A DNA stretch of 64,000 nt from Anabaena lutea FACHB-196 (GTDB lineage: Bacteria > Cyanobacteriota > Cyanobacteriia > Cyanobacteriales > Nostocaceae): assembly GCF_014698305.1 (NCBI RefSeq), contig NZ_JACJST010000008.1:145237-209236 (forward strand), given 5' to 3'. Each line of letters begins with the position of its first letter. The stretch's first letter is position 1. The notes under the pieces were generated by a model, which made no database searches, was not told the DNA's origin, and saw only the letters and a program-made list of their open reading frames with translations. The translations under genes and the position numbers were made by a program. Shown here piece after piece: positions 18,366 to 27,098 of this stretch.

Positions 18366-18554
18366 TCATACATTTGAAATTATTTGACTTATTTCTTGTA
18401 GGGTTAAAACTCTTTCACATTCTGTTTCAGTCATTTCTCTAAAGACTATTTGCCCTAGAGATGCTAAGAAGTATTTTAATTTTTGTAGGTTTAGGCAGTA
18501 GTCAGTTAGCTTTTCCATAGCTATCTCTGACTTTTCGCCATTGGGTAATTTCAT
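18366..18554 (-). CDS. Small protein, possibly degraded; unknown
   Basis: 62-residue frame starting ATG at 18554. The opening (MKLPNGEKSEIAMEKLTDYC) resembles the start of small cyanobacterial proteins of DUF6883 type. The following part is compressed relative to what I remember of that family, so this may be a truncated remnant. No clear ribosome site. Low confidence in both function and intactness. Confidence 0.35.
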   Translation of the reverse strand: MKLPNGEKSEIAMEKLTDYCLNLQKLKYFLASLGQIVFREMTETECERVLTLQEISQIISNV

Positions 18555-18729
18555 CTTTTGAATTTGGGTAGATGCACCTAATACAATAACTACTTATTTA
18601 AGATTATATCAATAAATCACATCTCCTCAGCGAACCTCTGCGCTTACCTCCGCGTTCCTCTGCGTTAAAAAACAATACCCCTCTCCGCCACCGGAAAGGG
18701 GTAAATCACAGATTCAAACTCAGCACTAC

Positions 18730-19257
18730 CTAATAAGCATCTTGCAACTCATAGAAATCAGGAGAGATGTAATCCTTACGTAAAGGCCAACCCACCCAAT
18801 CTTCCGGCATCAAAATCCGCTTCAAATTGGGATGACCTTCATAGATAATGCCATACATATCGTAAGACTCACGCTCTTGCCAGTCCGCAGTCTTCCAAAT
18901 CCAGTAAACTGAAGGCACAGAGGGATTTTCTCTAGGTAAGAACACCTTCACCCGGACTTCTTCTGGCTTAACAGCATTATCACTTACCTTCACCAAGTGA
19001 TAAACACTTACCAATTCTTGTCCTGGCCCCAAGTCAATACCTCCTTGAAACTGGAGATAATTAAACCCGTAGGCGTACAAAGCTGTAGCGGTAGGAAGCA
19101 AGAAATCTGCTGCTACCTTAATAATCTCTACCCCGTTCACGTCTGGGGCTAAAGATTCATGGTCAAAGCCATTTTCTGTCAACCACTGAGAAACCTGACC
19201 AGCTGCAACTATCGACTCTTCTGCTGCTGGAACTAAATTAGATTCTTCTTCAGCCAC
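18730..19257 (-). CDS. ndhJ: NAD(P)H-quinone oxidoreductase subunit J
   Basis: 175-residue NdhJ, a peripheral-arm subunit of the thylakoid NDH-1 complex (NuoC homologue) used in cyclic electron flow, respiration and CO2 uptake. The conserved C-terminal signature [35 protein letters not shown] is intact. The start overlaps the end of ndhK by 8 bases, as is usual in the cyanobacterial ndhC-K-J operon. Length is normal. Confidence 0.97.
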   Translation of the reverse strand: MAEEESNLVPAAEESIVAAGQVSQWLTENGFDHESLAPDVNGVEIIKVAADFLLPTATALYAYGFNYLQFQGGIDLGPGQELVSVYHLVKVSDNAVKPEEVRVKVFLPRENPSVPSVYWIWKTADWQERESYDMYGIIYEGHPNLKRILMPEDWVGWPLRKDYISPDFYELQDAY

Positions 19258-19984
19258 GCTTTTCTTCCTCCTTTGTCTTTGTTGTCAGTAGCGCAGGTGG
19301 TATGGGCATACCTATTGCTTCCGTCAATTCCTTCGGTGGAGTAAAGCGGGTATCTGACTGCATATACTTACCAGTTAAAATCGTTGGTACTGGTTTCAAG
19401 TTATGAGTCGTGCTGTAATAGCGGTGAGTTTGCTTAATTTGACCCCGTTCTTGCATGGAATCATTAGCAATTTTTTTCCGCAGCTTAATAATTGCGTCAA
19501 TAATCGCTTCAGGACGGGGAGGACAACCGGGCAAATACACATCTACAGGAATCAGCTTATCAACTCCGCGCACAGCACTAGGAGAATCAACACTGAACAT
19601 TCCGCCAGTAATTGTACAAGCACCCATAGCAATTACATACTTGGGTTCAGGCATTTGTTCATAAAGACGCACCAATTGAGGAGCCATCTTCATGGTAATT
19701 GTTCCCGCAGTGATAATTAAATCGGCTTGCCGGGGGCTAGAACGGGGAATTAGACCAAAACGGTCAAAGTCAAATCGAGAGCCAATTAAAGCTGCAAATT
19801 CGATGAAGCAGCAAGCTGTACCAAACAGCAAAGGCCACAAACTAGAAAGCCGCGCCCAGTTGTAGAGGTCATCAACGGTGGTTAAGATGACGTTTTCTGA
19901 CAGTTCTTGAGTGACAGTAGGGCGCTCAACGGGGTTGATGATGCGCTCTTTGTCCTGGGTGGTTATGTTAGAATTCAAGACCAT
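19250..19984 (-). CDS. ndhK: NAD(P)H-quinone oxidoreductase subunit K
   Basis: 244-residue NdhK (NuoB homologue), which binds the N2 [4Fe-4S] cluster next to the quinone site. All ligand motifs are present: [12 protein letters not shown] (two adjacent Cys), [10 protein letters not shown] and [10 protein letters not shown]. It overlaps ndhC by 10 bases and ndhJ by 8, showing translational coupling in one operon. The C-terminal extension after the last cysteine is the usual cyanobacterial type. Confidence 0.97.
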   Translation of the reverse strand: MVLNSNITTQDKERIINPVERPTVTQELSENVILTTVDDLYNWARLSSLWPLLFGTACCFIEFAALIGSRFDFDRFGLIPRSSPRQADLIITAGTITMKMAPQLVRLYEQMPEPKYVIAMGACTITGGMFSVDSPSAVRGVDKLIPVDVYLPGCPPRPEAIIDAIIKLRKKIANDSMQERGQIKQTHRYYSTTHNLKPVPTILTGKYMQSDTRFTPPKELTEAIGMPIPPALLTTKTKEEEKRG

Positions 19985-20337
19985 TCCAAAGCTCCTTTAC
20001 GCCATGCGTAAACTAAGGCGATTACGAGAATCGCAATAAAAATCAGCGCTTCAATAAACGCCAATAAACCCAAATGGTGGAAAGCAACCGCCCAAGGGTA
20101 CAAAAACACAGTTTCTACGTCAAAAACGACAAAAACTAGTGCGAACATATAGTAGCGAATGTTGAATTGAATCCAGGCTCCGCCGATGGGTTCCATTCCA
20201 GATTCATAAGTGGTGCGCCGTTCCGGGCTGAAGCTACTAGGTCTGAGGAGCTTGGACGCTGAGAGCGCCAGGGCTGGTACTAGGCTACAGAGGAGGAAAA
20301 AGCCTAGAAGATATTCGTAACCGCTGAGGACAAACAC
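19975..20337 (-). CDS. ndhC: NAD(P)H-quinone oxidoreductase subunit 3
   Basis: 120-residue membrane subunit NdhC (NuoA homologue) with three membrane helices (about 8-28, 63-85 and 90-112). The conserved loop [40 protein letters not shown] is intact. First gene of ndhC-K-J; its promoter should lie in 20338-20574, shared divergently with the ada-like gene. Confidence 0.97.
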   Translation of the reverse strand: MFVLSGYEYLLGFFLLCSLVPALALSASKLLRPSSFSPERRTTYESGMEPIGGAWIQFNIRYYMFALVFVVFDVETVFLYPWAVAFHHLGLLAFIEALIFIAILVIALVYAWRKGALEWS

Positions 20338-20574
20338 AATGGATATCTACCGCTGATGGTGCAATTGAAATGGATATTGTTCTTTTACATTATATCTTTT
20401 CAGGCTTTCTGAAATCGTGGAAATTGACACACTGAGGGTATGGTGTTGATTTGATCGCCAATTAGTTGCCAATTAATTGAAAAATGCTCATGCAGTTTTT
20501 ATGAATAGCAAAAAATGGGTGGTATTGAACCACTGCTATCGATAAATTGAGGGCTGGGTGAATAAATTGACAAT

Positions 20575-21441
20575 ATGAATTCCTCCATAAAAGCTAATAG
20601 TTACAATAGAGAAACCTATGAATGTATTGCGAAAGCGATCGCATTCCTGCATGAAAATCATCTGCACCAGCCTGACTTGCAAACCGTAGCTCAACACGTA
20701 CAACTGAGTGAATATCACTTTCAGCGCTTATTTACGAAATGGGCAGGAATCAGTCCCAAACGTTTCTTGCAATATCTTACGGTTGAATATGCAAAATCCA
20801 AAATCATTGAGACTAAGAGCCTTTTATCTCTGACTATGGATGTGGGGTTATCAAGTCCAGGACGTTTGCACGACTTATTTGTGAAGCTAGAAGCCATGTC
20901 ACCCGGTGAATTTAAGTCTGGGGGCGCTGGGTTGAAGATTTGGTATGGTATTCATGAAACCCCTTTTGGTGATTGTCTCATTGCCACAACAGTACGTGGT
21001 ATCTGCAATCTTCATTTTCTTGATACAGGGGATGAAGAAACTGCTGAACAGACGCTGCGTCAAGAATGGAAAAATGCGGAAATCATTCATGATCAGGATG
21101 TGACAGAAGAAACTATTACTCGCATCTTCCAGCCAGTTGCAGACAATAGTCCTCCATTAATTGTTCATGTTAAAGGGACTAACTTTCAGATTCAAGTTTG
21201 GCGATCGCTACTGAGAGTTCCCTGGGGAGGGATTACCACCTATCAAGGTTTAGCAGCATCAATGGATCGTCCAACCGCTGCTAGAGCCGTAGGTAATGCA
21301 CTAGGGAGTAATCCAGTTGCCCACTTAATTCCCTGTCATCGGGTGATTCGAGAATCGGGTGAGATGGGTGGTTATCGGTGGGGATTAGAACGTAAGACGG
21401 TTCTCCTGGGATGGGAAGCTAGTCGAAATCAGCTAAGTTAA
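20575..21441 (+). CDS. Ada-like AraC regulator fused to methylated-DNA methyltransferase
   Basis: 288-residue two-domain protein. An AraC-type DNA-binding domain (about 15-105; LQTVAQHVQLSEYHFQRLF and ISPKRFLQYLTVEYAKS) is joined to an O6-alkylguanine methyltransferase domain (about 125-285) with the active-site motif PCHRVIR. Compared with E. coli Ada, the N-terminal zinc-binding phosphotriester domain is missing, so methylphosphotriester sensing is not expected. Direct suicide repair of O6-methylguanine is. Start ATG 20575. Divergent from ndhC. Confidence 0.92.
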   Translation: MNSSIKANSYNRETYECIAKAIAFLHENHLHQPDLQTVAQHVQLSEYHFQRLFTKWAGISPKRFLQYLTVEYAKSKIIETKSLLSLTMDVGLSSPGRLHDLFVKLEAMSPGEFKSGGAGLKIWYGIHETPFGDCLIATTVRGICNLHFLDTGDEETAEQTLRQEWKNAEIIHDQDVTEETITRIFQPVADNSPPLIVHVKGTNFQIQVWRSLLRVPWGGITTYQGLAASMDRPTAARAVGNALGSNPVAHLIPCHRVIRESGEMGGYRWGLERKTVLLGWEASRNQLS

Positions 21442-21639
21442 CCCATATCGATCACCACAGTATGGAGTATATTGATTTGAATAATTATTACATTCAGGAA
21501 TTAAACACCGTCTAAGTTGAAATCTGTAGTTTTTTCCTCTAAAGTTCTAATTATCTGTTTGGTTTCAGGTTTTATTTTATATTCTTCCTGTTATATAAAA
21601 ATTGCTTGTAGATAGTAGAATTAAGGGTTGAGCAACATT

Positions 21640-23712
21640 TCATTTTTTACCTCTACGATTACGCGAACTAACGGAAGTTTTTTTAGGAGGAGGAGTTATC
21701 CACTCACATTCAAAGGTTTGCTGAATCAATTTTTTCAGGCTAATTACCTTAACAGTCCCAGGATAAGAAGAACCTTCCTGACTAGCAATATTGATAATCT
21801 CATATCCAATAGCACTTAAATGTGGAGAAAGATGAACTGTACCAAAATACTTGAACGCATCACGAACATAACTGTTTTCTTCTGGAATTAAATCGAAGTC
21901 CCAGACCAAAATATGGTCTGTATGGATTAGTGGATGATTAAAATCGAACTCATCAGATGAACACTCTGGATCTGGGGTAAAGTTGAATTTATACTCAACG
22001 GTTTTGCAGGAATCAGCAATTAAGGGTCTGCCTTCGTCATCTCCTACGGTAATGCTATCAATCCCAATTCCTGAAAAAGTTAAAGGACGCAGCCATAAAT
22101 TTGCATAGGGAGAATCAGGTATGACGAGATGGGATAGCAAAAAATATAATCCCCCTACACCATGTTCTTCACCCAGCTGCGGTTCGACAAAAATTTTCCG
22201 ACTCAGTTGCGGATTGAATTGTTCGATAGGATATGTATCACCCTCAGTTGTTTTAATACCCTTGATAAAAAACCGAGTTCTATTTTGTAAATCGTTTTTA
22301 CGCTCATTAAGTTGCGTAGTATAAGCATCAAGTCGATCTGCAATATGTTCTTTGTTAAGACGGTCAACAAGTTCTTGAAAAACTCTGTGTTTTTGTCTAG
22401 CTTCATCAAGAAATTTCTTGATTTCCACTATAAATTCATTATTATTGAGCGTTTTCTCAGATTCTTCTGTTAGGGAATTTCGGTTTGTAACGAGCCTAAA
22501 ATTTCCATTGATCATGAATGCATAGTGTCTATGCCCATCATCACTTGCCAGTTCGCTATATTCTCTAAGTTCGCTGCTTTCATAAAATTTTTCGTATCGA
22601 CAGACTTTGACCCCTTGTGAACAGATAAAAGTTCCTCTCTGATCTGTGAGTCGAATACCAGATCGCTTACCTCCTCGTCGATCTAACTCACGATATTCAC
22701 TGTGAGCGCGACGATTACCATCAACTGCAAGAATCAGACAATAGCTTCTTTCTTCAAAAGTGATCATCTTAGCGTATCGAGCGCAAAATCTTCCATCAAA
22801 TAGTCTTGAAAGACTTGTAGGTAACTTAAAGCCTTCTTCTGCTTTGTCAAGATAGGGATACCCATCAGGAATTTTTTCAAGTCCATCTGGAAATAATGGT
22901 TTATCAGAAGACAGCCACAGAAAGAGTTCACAGTCATTTCGATATCCTCTATCTTTCTTGAAAGCTAAGGAGACAGACTCAGAGAAGCCAGTTTTTTTAG
23001 GGTGTAAGGTTCTAATATCTCCATGTCGAGTATTGAAAGAAATATAGTTTTTAAGATAAGAAAGTTTATTCGTATTCCTACCATAGTAGGTCGAGAAATT
23101 ATCTACGTTTAAACCCTGGACTAAAATCATCGTTCCCTGGGAAAACTCCTGCGTAAAGAAGTCTTCGCTTAATTGCTCAAGGATGGGTGTTGATCGCTCG
23201 TCTGGATGCAATAGTAGTTCTGGTAAAACTTCCCAAGGCGCTCTAGTTTCCTGATTATCTAAGGGATAATTAAGATTTAAATTATCTTTAGGGTTATCTA
23301 TTTTAATCCATCTCCAAGCTGAGTCAGATTGACAACGAGTGATAAGTGCAAATTTCTTAGAGTCGAAGCATAGCTTAGATCCTTGGCATTTATATCCAAT
23401 TGTCTCACCAAATGTTTTTGTACTTATGCCAACTGAAAAAAATGATTCATACAAAGTAACTCCATTAATGCTATCTTTTTCATGTTCGCTGAGTCCTATA
23501 CCATTATCAAAAAAGATAAATCCTTCATACTGAATCAATGGAAAAATCTTAATTGATGAAGCATTAGCATCATAAGAGTTGGAAATTAACTCGCGAATTA
23601 CTTCACATGGATCTTTGCGATTTTCCGAAAGTTCTTTAAGGATATGTTGAAAATCAACGTGGGATCTTCTACCCATATTTTGATTATTTTTAGGAAAGTT
23701 TTGTTGCGACAT
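21640..23712 (-). CDS. GHKL (HSP90/MORC-like) ATPase with nuclease-like C-terminus
   Basis: 690-residue protein. The N-terminal GHKL ATPase fold is clear: N-box ELISNSYDANASSIKI (about 43-58), G1 box FFDNGIGLS, and a G2-like region ETIGYKCQGSKLCF. A transducer-like middle follows. The C-terminal part (about 535-670) shows an order of residues that could be a PD-(D/E)XK nuclease: GIDSITVGDDEGRP, then TVEYKFNF (E-x-K, about 573-575), then DHILVWDFD. The final tail is basic (SSRNRRGKK). It is a single gene with no partner, between ada and rubA. Defence ATPase-nucleases have this build; the role here is inferred. A MutL- or topoisomerase-type role is less likely, because their other domains are missing. 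Confidence 0.75.
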   Translation of the reverse strand: MSQQNFPKNNQNMGRRSHVDFQHILKELSENRKDPCEVIRELISNSYDANASSIKIFPLIQYEGFIFFDNGIGLSEHEKDSINGVTLYESFFSVGISTKTFGETIGYKCQGSKLCFDSKKFALITRCQSDSAWRWIKIDNPKDNLNLNYPLDNQETRAPWEVLPELLLHPDERSTPILEQLSEDFFTQEFSQGTMILVQGLNVDNFSTYYGRNTNKLSYLKNYISFNTRHGDIRTLHPKKTGFSESVSLAFKKDRGYRNDCELFLWLSSDKPLFPDGLEKIPDGYPYLDKAEEGFKLPTSLSRLFDGRFCARYAKMITFEERSYCLILAVDGNRRAHSEYRELDRRGGKRSGIRLTDQRGTFICSQGVKVCRYEKFYESSELREYSELASDDGHRHYAFMINGNFRLVTNRNSLTEESEKTLNNNEFIVEIKKFLDEARQKHRVFQELVDRLNKEHIADRLDAYTTQLNERKNDLQNRTRFFIKGIKTTEGDTYPIEQFNPQLSRKIFVEPQLGEEHGVGGLYFLLSHLVIPDSPYANLWLRPLTFSGIGIDSITVGDDEGRPLIADSCKTVEYKFNFTPDPECSSDEFDFNHPLIHTDHILVWDFDLIPEENSYVRDAFKYFGTVHLSPHLSAIGYEIINIASQEGSSYPGTVKVISLKKLIQQTFECEWITPPPKKTSVSSRNRRGKK

Positions 23713-24087
23713 TTTATATTTAAATTATTAATTTATTAATTTATTAATTGGTTGTTACTGGCAATATTGCCTGTATTATAGCTTTTTTCAGTATTTTTAG
23801 AATGTTTTAAGAGATCAAAATAAAATTAATTAACAAAAGATTTATCAAAACGCTACATGGTACTTTATGTTTTGAATATATGGTTATAATATTGCTTAAA
23901 TTCATCACTACTTTTACGGTACTAATCCAAACCGAGAGAATTCCAGATGCATATCTCATCAGCAATAGGATAAACCCCGACAGTATTCACACTCTGGCTA
24001 TCCTTTTTGAGAGTGATAGAAAAGCCTAATAAATATGTCATAATTTGTAACGTATCTTTAAGATTTGCCCTCTGGGAGGCTTTAGCC
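23713..24087. other. AT-rich upstream region of rubA
   Basis: 375 bases between the divergent GHKL and rubA genes. Three direct TTATTAATT units occur near 23727-23750. Both promoters should be here. No gene is seen; an upstream TTG-led extension of rubA (from 24007) is rejected because GGGAGG and an ATG mark the start at 24088. Confidence 0.5.
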
Positions 24088-24432
24088 ATGAGCGAACAAG
24101 CTAAACAAGCTATTGAAACTCCAGTTTTAGATAGGTATGAATGTCGCTCTTGCGGTTACGTTTATGAACCTGAAAAAGGAGACGATAAAAGTGATATTAC
24201 TGCTGGGACACTGTTTGCAGAACTACCTGTCAGTTGGCGTTGTCCAGTTTGTACTGCTAACAAGGTAGCTTTTGCCAACATTGGTCCGGCGGGTACAGCA
24301 TCTGGTTTCAAAGAAAATTTAGGTTACGGCTTAGGTGTTAATACCCTGACACCAACCCAAAAGAACATCTTGATCTTCGGTGCTTTAGCCCTTGGTTTCT
24401 TGTTCTTTATCAGTCTTTACGGCTTACAATAA
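24088..24432 (+). CDS. rubA: Membrane-anchored rubredoxin RubA
   Basis: 114-residue rubredoxin needed for photosystem assembly. Two metal knuckles, YECRSCGYVYEPEKGDD and WRCPVCTANK, supply four Cys for one iron. A single C-terminal membrane helix (about 92-112) anchors it in the thylakoid. The ATG at 24088 has GGGAGG about nine bases upstream. It heads the conserved cyanobacterial set rubA-ycf48-psbEFLJ, which supports the assignment. Confidence 0.95.
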   Translation: MSEQAKQAIETPVLDRYECRSCGYVYEPEKGDDKSDITAGTLFAELPVSWRCPVCTANKVAFANIGPAGTASGFKENLGYGLGVNTLTPTQKNILIFGALALGFLFFISLYGLQ

Positions 24433-24486
24433 GAACCGGTTTTCACAAATACCTTACAAAAATTTAGAAAAGACTAAGAAATACTG

Positions 24487-25509
24487 ATGCACTCAATTGT
24501 AAAAAAGTGGCAAGGAATTTTTGCCGCCTTAATAGTAGTTATAGCTTGTATAGGTTGTAGCAAAGTTCCCTCTATCAGCTACAATCCTTGGCAAGTTATT
24601 AATGTACCAACAGAGTCGAAACTATTCGATATTGGCTTTACTGGTAATCCCCAGCACGGTTATTTAGTTGGTAGTAATGCTACCTTATTGGAAACCAAAG
24701 ATGGTGGAAATACTTGGCAGCCTCTCAAACTGGAACTAGATGATGAAAGGTATCGCTTTAACTCAGTCAGTTTTAGTGGAAATGAAGGCTGGATTGCTGG
24801 AGAGCCTTCGTTGCTGCTACATACTACTGATGAAGGCAAGTCTTGGTCACGTATTCCTTTAAACGAAAAGTTACCCGGTAGCCCAATTGCGATCGCAGCC
24901 TTGGCTGACAATACAGCCGAAATGGCGACTGACGTGGGTGCTATCTATAAAACTACAGATGGTGGTAAAAACTGGAAAGCACAAGTCGAAGCTGCTGTTG
25001 GTGTGGTGCGGAACTTAGAGCGATCGCACGATGGCAAGTATATTGCTGTTTCTGCAAAAGGTAGTTTTTACTCAGTTTGGGAACCAGGACAAGCCGCTTG
25101 GGAACCCCATAACCGTCTGAGTTCTCGACGAGTAGAAAATATGGGCTTTGCTGATAATGGCCAACTATGGTTATTAGCACGGGGAGGTCAAGTTCAATTT
25201 AGCGATTTGACTAAACCCGATGAATGGCTAGATGTAGAATATCCAGAGTTGTCCACAAGCTGGGGTCTACTAGATTTGGCCTATCGCACACCCAATGAAA
25301 TTTGGATTGGTGGCGGTAGTGGTAATCTATTACGCAGTACCGACGGCGGCAAAACTTGGGAAAAAGACCGGGAAGTAGAAGGAGTGGCCGCTAATTTTTA
25401 CAAAATTGTATTTTTTCAGCCAGACCAAGGTTTTATCATTGGCGATCGCGGTATTTTGCTCAAATATAACCCCAGTGCAGAATCAGCCGACCAACCAGAG
25501 GCGGCTTAA
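24487..25509 (+). CDS. ycf48: Photosystem II assembly factor Ycf48
   Basis: 340-residue HCF136/Ycf48 homologue that binds precursor D1 during reaction-centre assembly. An N-terminal lipobox-like signal (VIACIGCSK, Cys about 23) suggests a lumen-facing lipoprotein. The rest is a seven-bladed propeller with BNR-type repeats: LLETKDGGNTWQPL, LLHTTDEGKSWSRI, IYKTTDGGKNWKAQ, LLRSTDGGKTWEKD. It is 54 bases downstream of rubA and upstream of psbE. Confidence 0.96.
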   Translation: MHSIVKKWQGIFAALIVVIACIGCSKVPSISYNPWQVINVPTESKLFDIGFTGNPQHGYLVGSNATLLETKDGGNTWQPLKLELDDERYRFNSVSFSGNEGWIAGEPSLLLHTTDEGKSWSRIPLNEKLPGSPIAIAALADNTAEMATDVGAIYKTTDGGKNWKAQVEAAVGVVRNLERSHDGKYIAVSAKGSFYSVWEPGQAAWEPHNRLSSRRVENMGFADNGQLWLLARGGQVQFSDLTKPDEWLDVEYPELSTSWGLLDLAYRTPNEIWIGGGSGNLLRSTDGGKTWEKDREVEGVAANFYKIVFFQPDQGFIIGDRGILLKYNPSAESADQPEAA

Positions 25510-25510
25510 A

Positions 25511-25612
25511 TAGTACCGAGTACCGAGTACCGAGTACGAAGCGTTGAGTAGGTTATGATTATTGCCTTTTTACTCAAAACTCGGTACTCAAAACTCGGTA
25601 CTCGGTACTCAA
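25511..25612. repeat. Inverted arrays of a CGAGTAC-type unit
   Basis: Three tandem AGTACCGAGT-like units at 25511-25536 face inverted copies (CGGTACTC, ACTCGGTACTCAA) at 25575-25612. The whole can fold into a long hairpin between ycf48 and psbE. It could limit read-through or stabilise a processed end. Confidence 0.75.
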
Positions 25613-25742
25613 GCCTCCTGAAAGGCTAGTTTAGAAATTCATCCAGAAGAGATTTCTGAGAAGAACGTTGCAAGTTGTAACTCTTTCTAAACTTTGTAGG
25701 ATAATAAACTCAATACTAGTTTTCGTGAAGGTAGTAATTTAA

Positions 25743-25991
25743 ATGGCAGGTACCACTGGAGAGCGTCCGTTTTCGGACATTATTACCAGCATTCGTTACT
25801 GGGTAATTCACAGCATCACCATTCCAGCTTTATTTGTAGCTGGCTGGCTATTTGTCAGCACCGGACTGGCTTATGATGTGTTTGGCACACCCCGTCCTAA
25901 TGAGTATTTCACACAGGTTCGTCAAGAAGTGCCAATTGTGAAAAACCGTTTTGAAGCTAAAAAGCAAGTAGAAACATTTATCGGAAAGTAA
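25743..25991 (+). CDS. psbE: Cytochrome b559 alpha subunit
   Basis: 82-residue PsbE. The single membrane helix (about 18-40) begins with the heme-ligand His in [14 protein letters not shown]. The lumenal part [17 protein letters not shown] is fully conserved. First gene of psbE-F-L-J. The normal length and tight spacing to psbF (9 bases) support the call. Confidence 0.98.
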   Translation: MAGTTGERPFSDIITSIRYWVIHSITIPALFVAGWLFVSTGLAYDVFGTPRPNEYFTQVRQEVPIVKNRFEAKKQVETFIGK

Positions 25992-26000
25992 TTTGAAATC

Positions 26001-26138
26001 ATGACTAGCGGCAATAACATCAATCAACCAGTTACCTATCCAATTTTTACGGTTAGATGGCTCGCAGTTCACACTCTAGGTGTGCCAACTGTCTTCTTTT
26101 TAGGAGCGATCGCCGCAATGCAGTTTATTCAACGCTAG
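26001..26138 (+). CDS. psbF: Cytochrome b559 beta subunit
   Basis: 45-residue PsbF, read directly from the sequence. One membrane helix carries the heme His in [20 protein letters not shown] and the chain ends AMQFIQR. Together with PsbE it coordinates the b559 heme of photosystem II. Nine bases after psbE. Confidence 0.98.
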   Translation: MTSGNNINQPVTYPIFTVRWLAVHTLGVPTVFFLGAIAAMQFIQR

Positions 26139-26147
26139 GAGCAACTC

Positions 26148-26267
26148 ATGGAAAGATCGCCTAATCCTAATCAACAACCAGTTGAATTAAACCGTACCTC
26201 TCTTTACCTAGGACTACTATTAGTTTTTGTTCTAGGGATTCTATTCTCCAGTTACTTCTTTAACTAA
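26148..26267 (+). CDS. psbL: Photosystem II protein L
   Basis: 39-residue Psb[21 protein letters not shown], then a single membrane helix ending SSYFFN. It lies at the monomer interface of photosystem II and supports the acceptor side. Nine bases after psbF; third gene of the operon. Confidence 0.98.
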   Translation: MERSPNPNQQPVELNRTSLYLGLLLVFVLGILFSSYFFN

Positions 26268-26321
26268 CTGGAACTGTCTTGACTAATTTCTGTTGATTTG
26301 TTCTTAAGGGAGGAGAAAACA

Positions 26322-26441
26322 GTGTCTGGAAGTGGAAGAATTCCCCTGTGGGTCGTCGCTACGGTCGCAGGTTTAGGTGTAATTACTGTTGTAGGTATTT
26401 TCTTTTATGGAGCCTACGCTGGAATCGGTTCTTCATTGTAA
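26322..26441 (+). CDS. psbJ: Photosystem II protein J
   Basis: 39-residue PsbJ with a GTG start at 26322, set by the strong ribosome site AAGGGAGGAG just upstream. The sequence [16 protein letters not shown], followed by a glycine-rich helix and [10 protein letters not shown], is typical. It ends the operon and is followed by an intrinsic terminator. Confidence 0.97.
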   Translation: MSGSGRIPLWVVATVAGLGVITVVGIFFYGAYAGIGSSL

Positions 26442-26481
26442 TGATAAGCTGATCCGAATTTTTGTTTAAAAAACAACAAAA

Positions 26482-26514
26482 AAAACCGCCTGTCTGTTTT
26501 AGATGGGCGGTTTT
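26482..26514 (+). terminator. Terminator of psbEFLJ
   Basis: Inverted repeat AAAACCGCC (26482-26490) with GGCGGTTTT (26506-26514), a 15-base loop and a T run. It lies 40 bases after the psbJ stop. The symmetric A and T tails would also let it work on the minus strand. Confidence 0.9.
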
Positions 26515-26529
26515 GCCATTAAAAATTGG

Positions 26530-26850
26530 GGCAGGGAGCAGGGGGCAGCTGACAAGGGTAGGTTTTTAATATTATCTGTTAAGGCAGGACTAGGAAGGCG
26601 AGGAGGGAAAGTAGACAAGGAAGATTTTCTCCGCTCAATGGTCTTTTTGCTACTAAAAGAATATGATTTTGTACGGTTTTCCTCCCTTGTCCACTGTCCT
26701 TCCTTGTCCCCCAAGCCTTGCCCTCACGACAATGTAAAATACCTACCCTTGTGAGGGGGGCAGGGGGCAGGGGGCAGTAGGTAATAATTTCTCCCCATCT
26801 CCCCATCTCCGCGTCACCGCGTCACCCCATTACCCCATCTCCCAATCTCC
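26530..26850. repeat. Long imperfect inverted repeat and heptamer runs
   Basis: About 80 bases starting at 26549 (ACAAGGGTAGGT, later AGTAGACAAGGAAG) match, with changes, the reverse complement of about 26677-26756. Each arm is bounded by a GGGGCAGGGGGCAG run. From 26780 a CCCCATCTCC/CCGCGTCA tandem array follows. No protein is likely in any frame here. Confidence 0.7.
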
Positions 26851-26860
26851 CCATCACTAA

Positions 26861-27001
26861 TTAGGCGATATCTTCGCTTTCAATATATGAAAATAGAAAT
26901 GCGAAGACTACTGCTGGCAAAACTAGACCAGTCAGAGGTACGAAAATGGAAGGCAAAAATGAAGAATAGGCCAAAATAGAGGGCAAAAATGAACCTGACA
27001 T
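26861..27001 (-). CDS. psaI: Photosystem I subunit VIII
   Basis: 46-residue membrane peptide read on the minus strand. It starts [20 protein letters not shown] and continues [20 protein letters not shown] and ends ESEDIA. The PSI..VP..G...P helix and the acidic ESEDIA end match PsaI of heterocystous cyanobacteria. It stabilises PsaL and the photosystem I trimer or tetramer region. The N-terminal part contains SFLPSI twice, 11 residues apart. It is convergent with psbEFLJ across a repeat region, and no psaL is seen beside it. Confidence 0.88.
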   Translation of the reverse strand: MSGSFLPSILAYSSFLPSIFVPLTGLVLPAVVFAFLFSYIESEDIA

Positions 27002-27098
27002 AGTAAAAGTCCTCTTAAGTCACACTACAATTCTGTTAGGAGCTTACTTTAAAATTCTGCCTATTTTTGCAAATTCTCAAGATTTTTAACACAGACGT

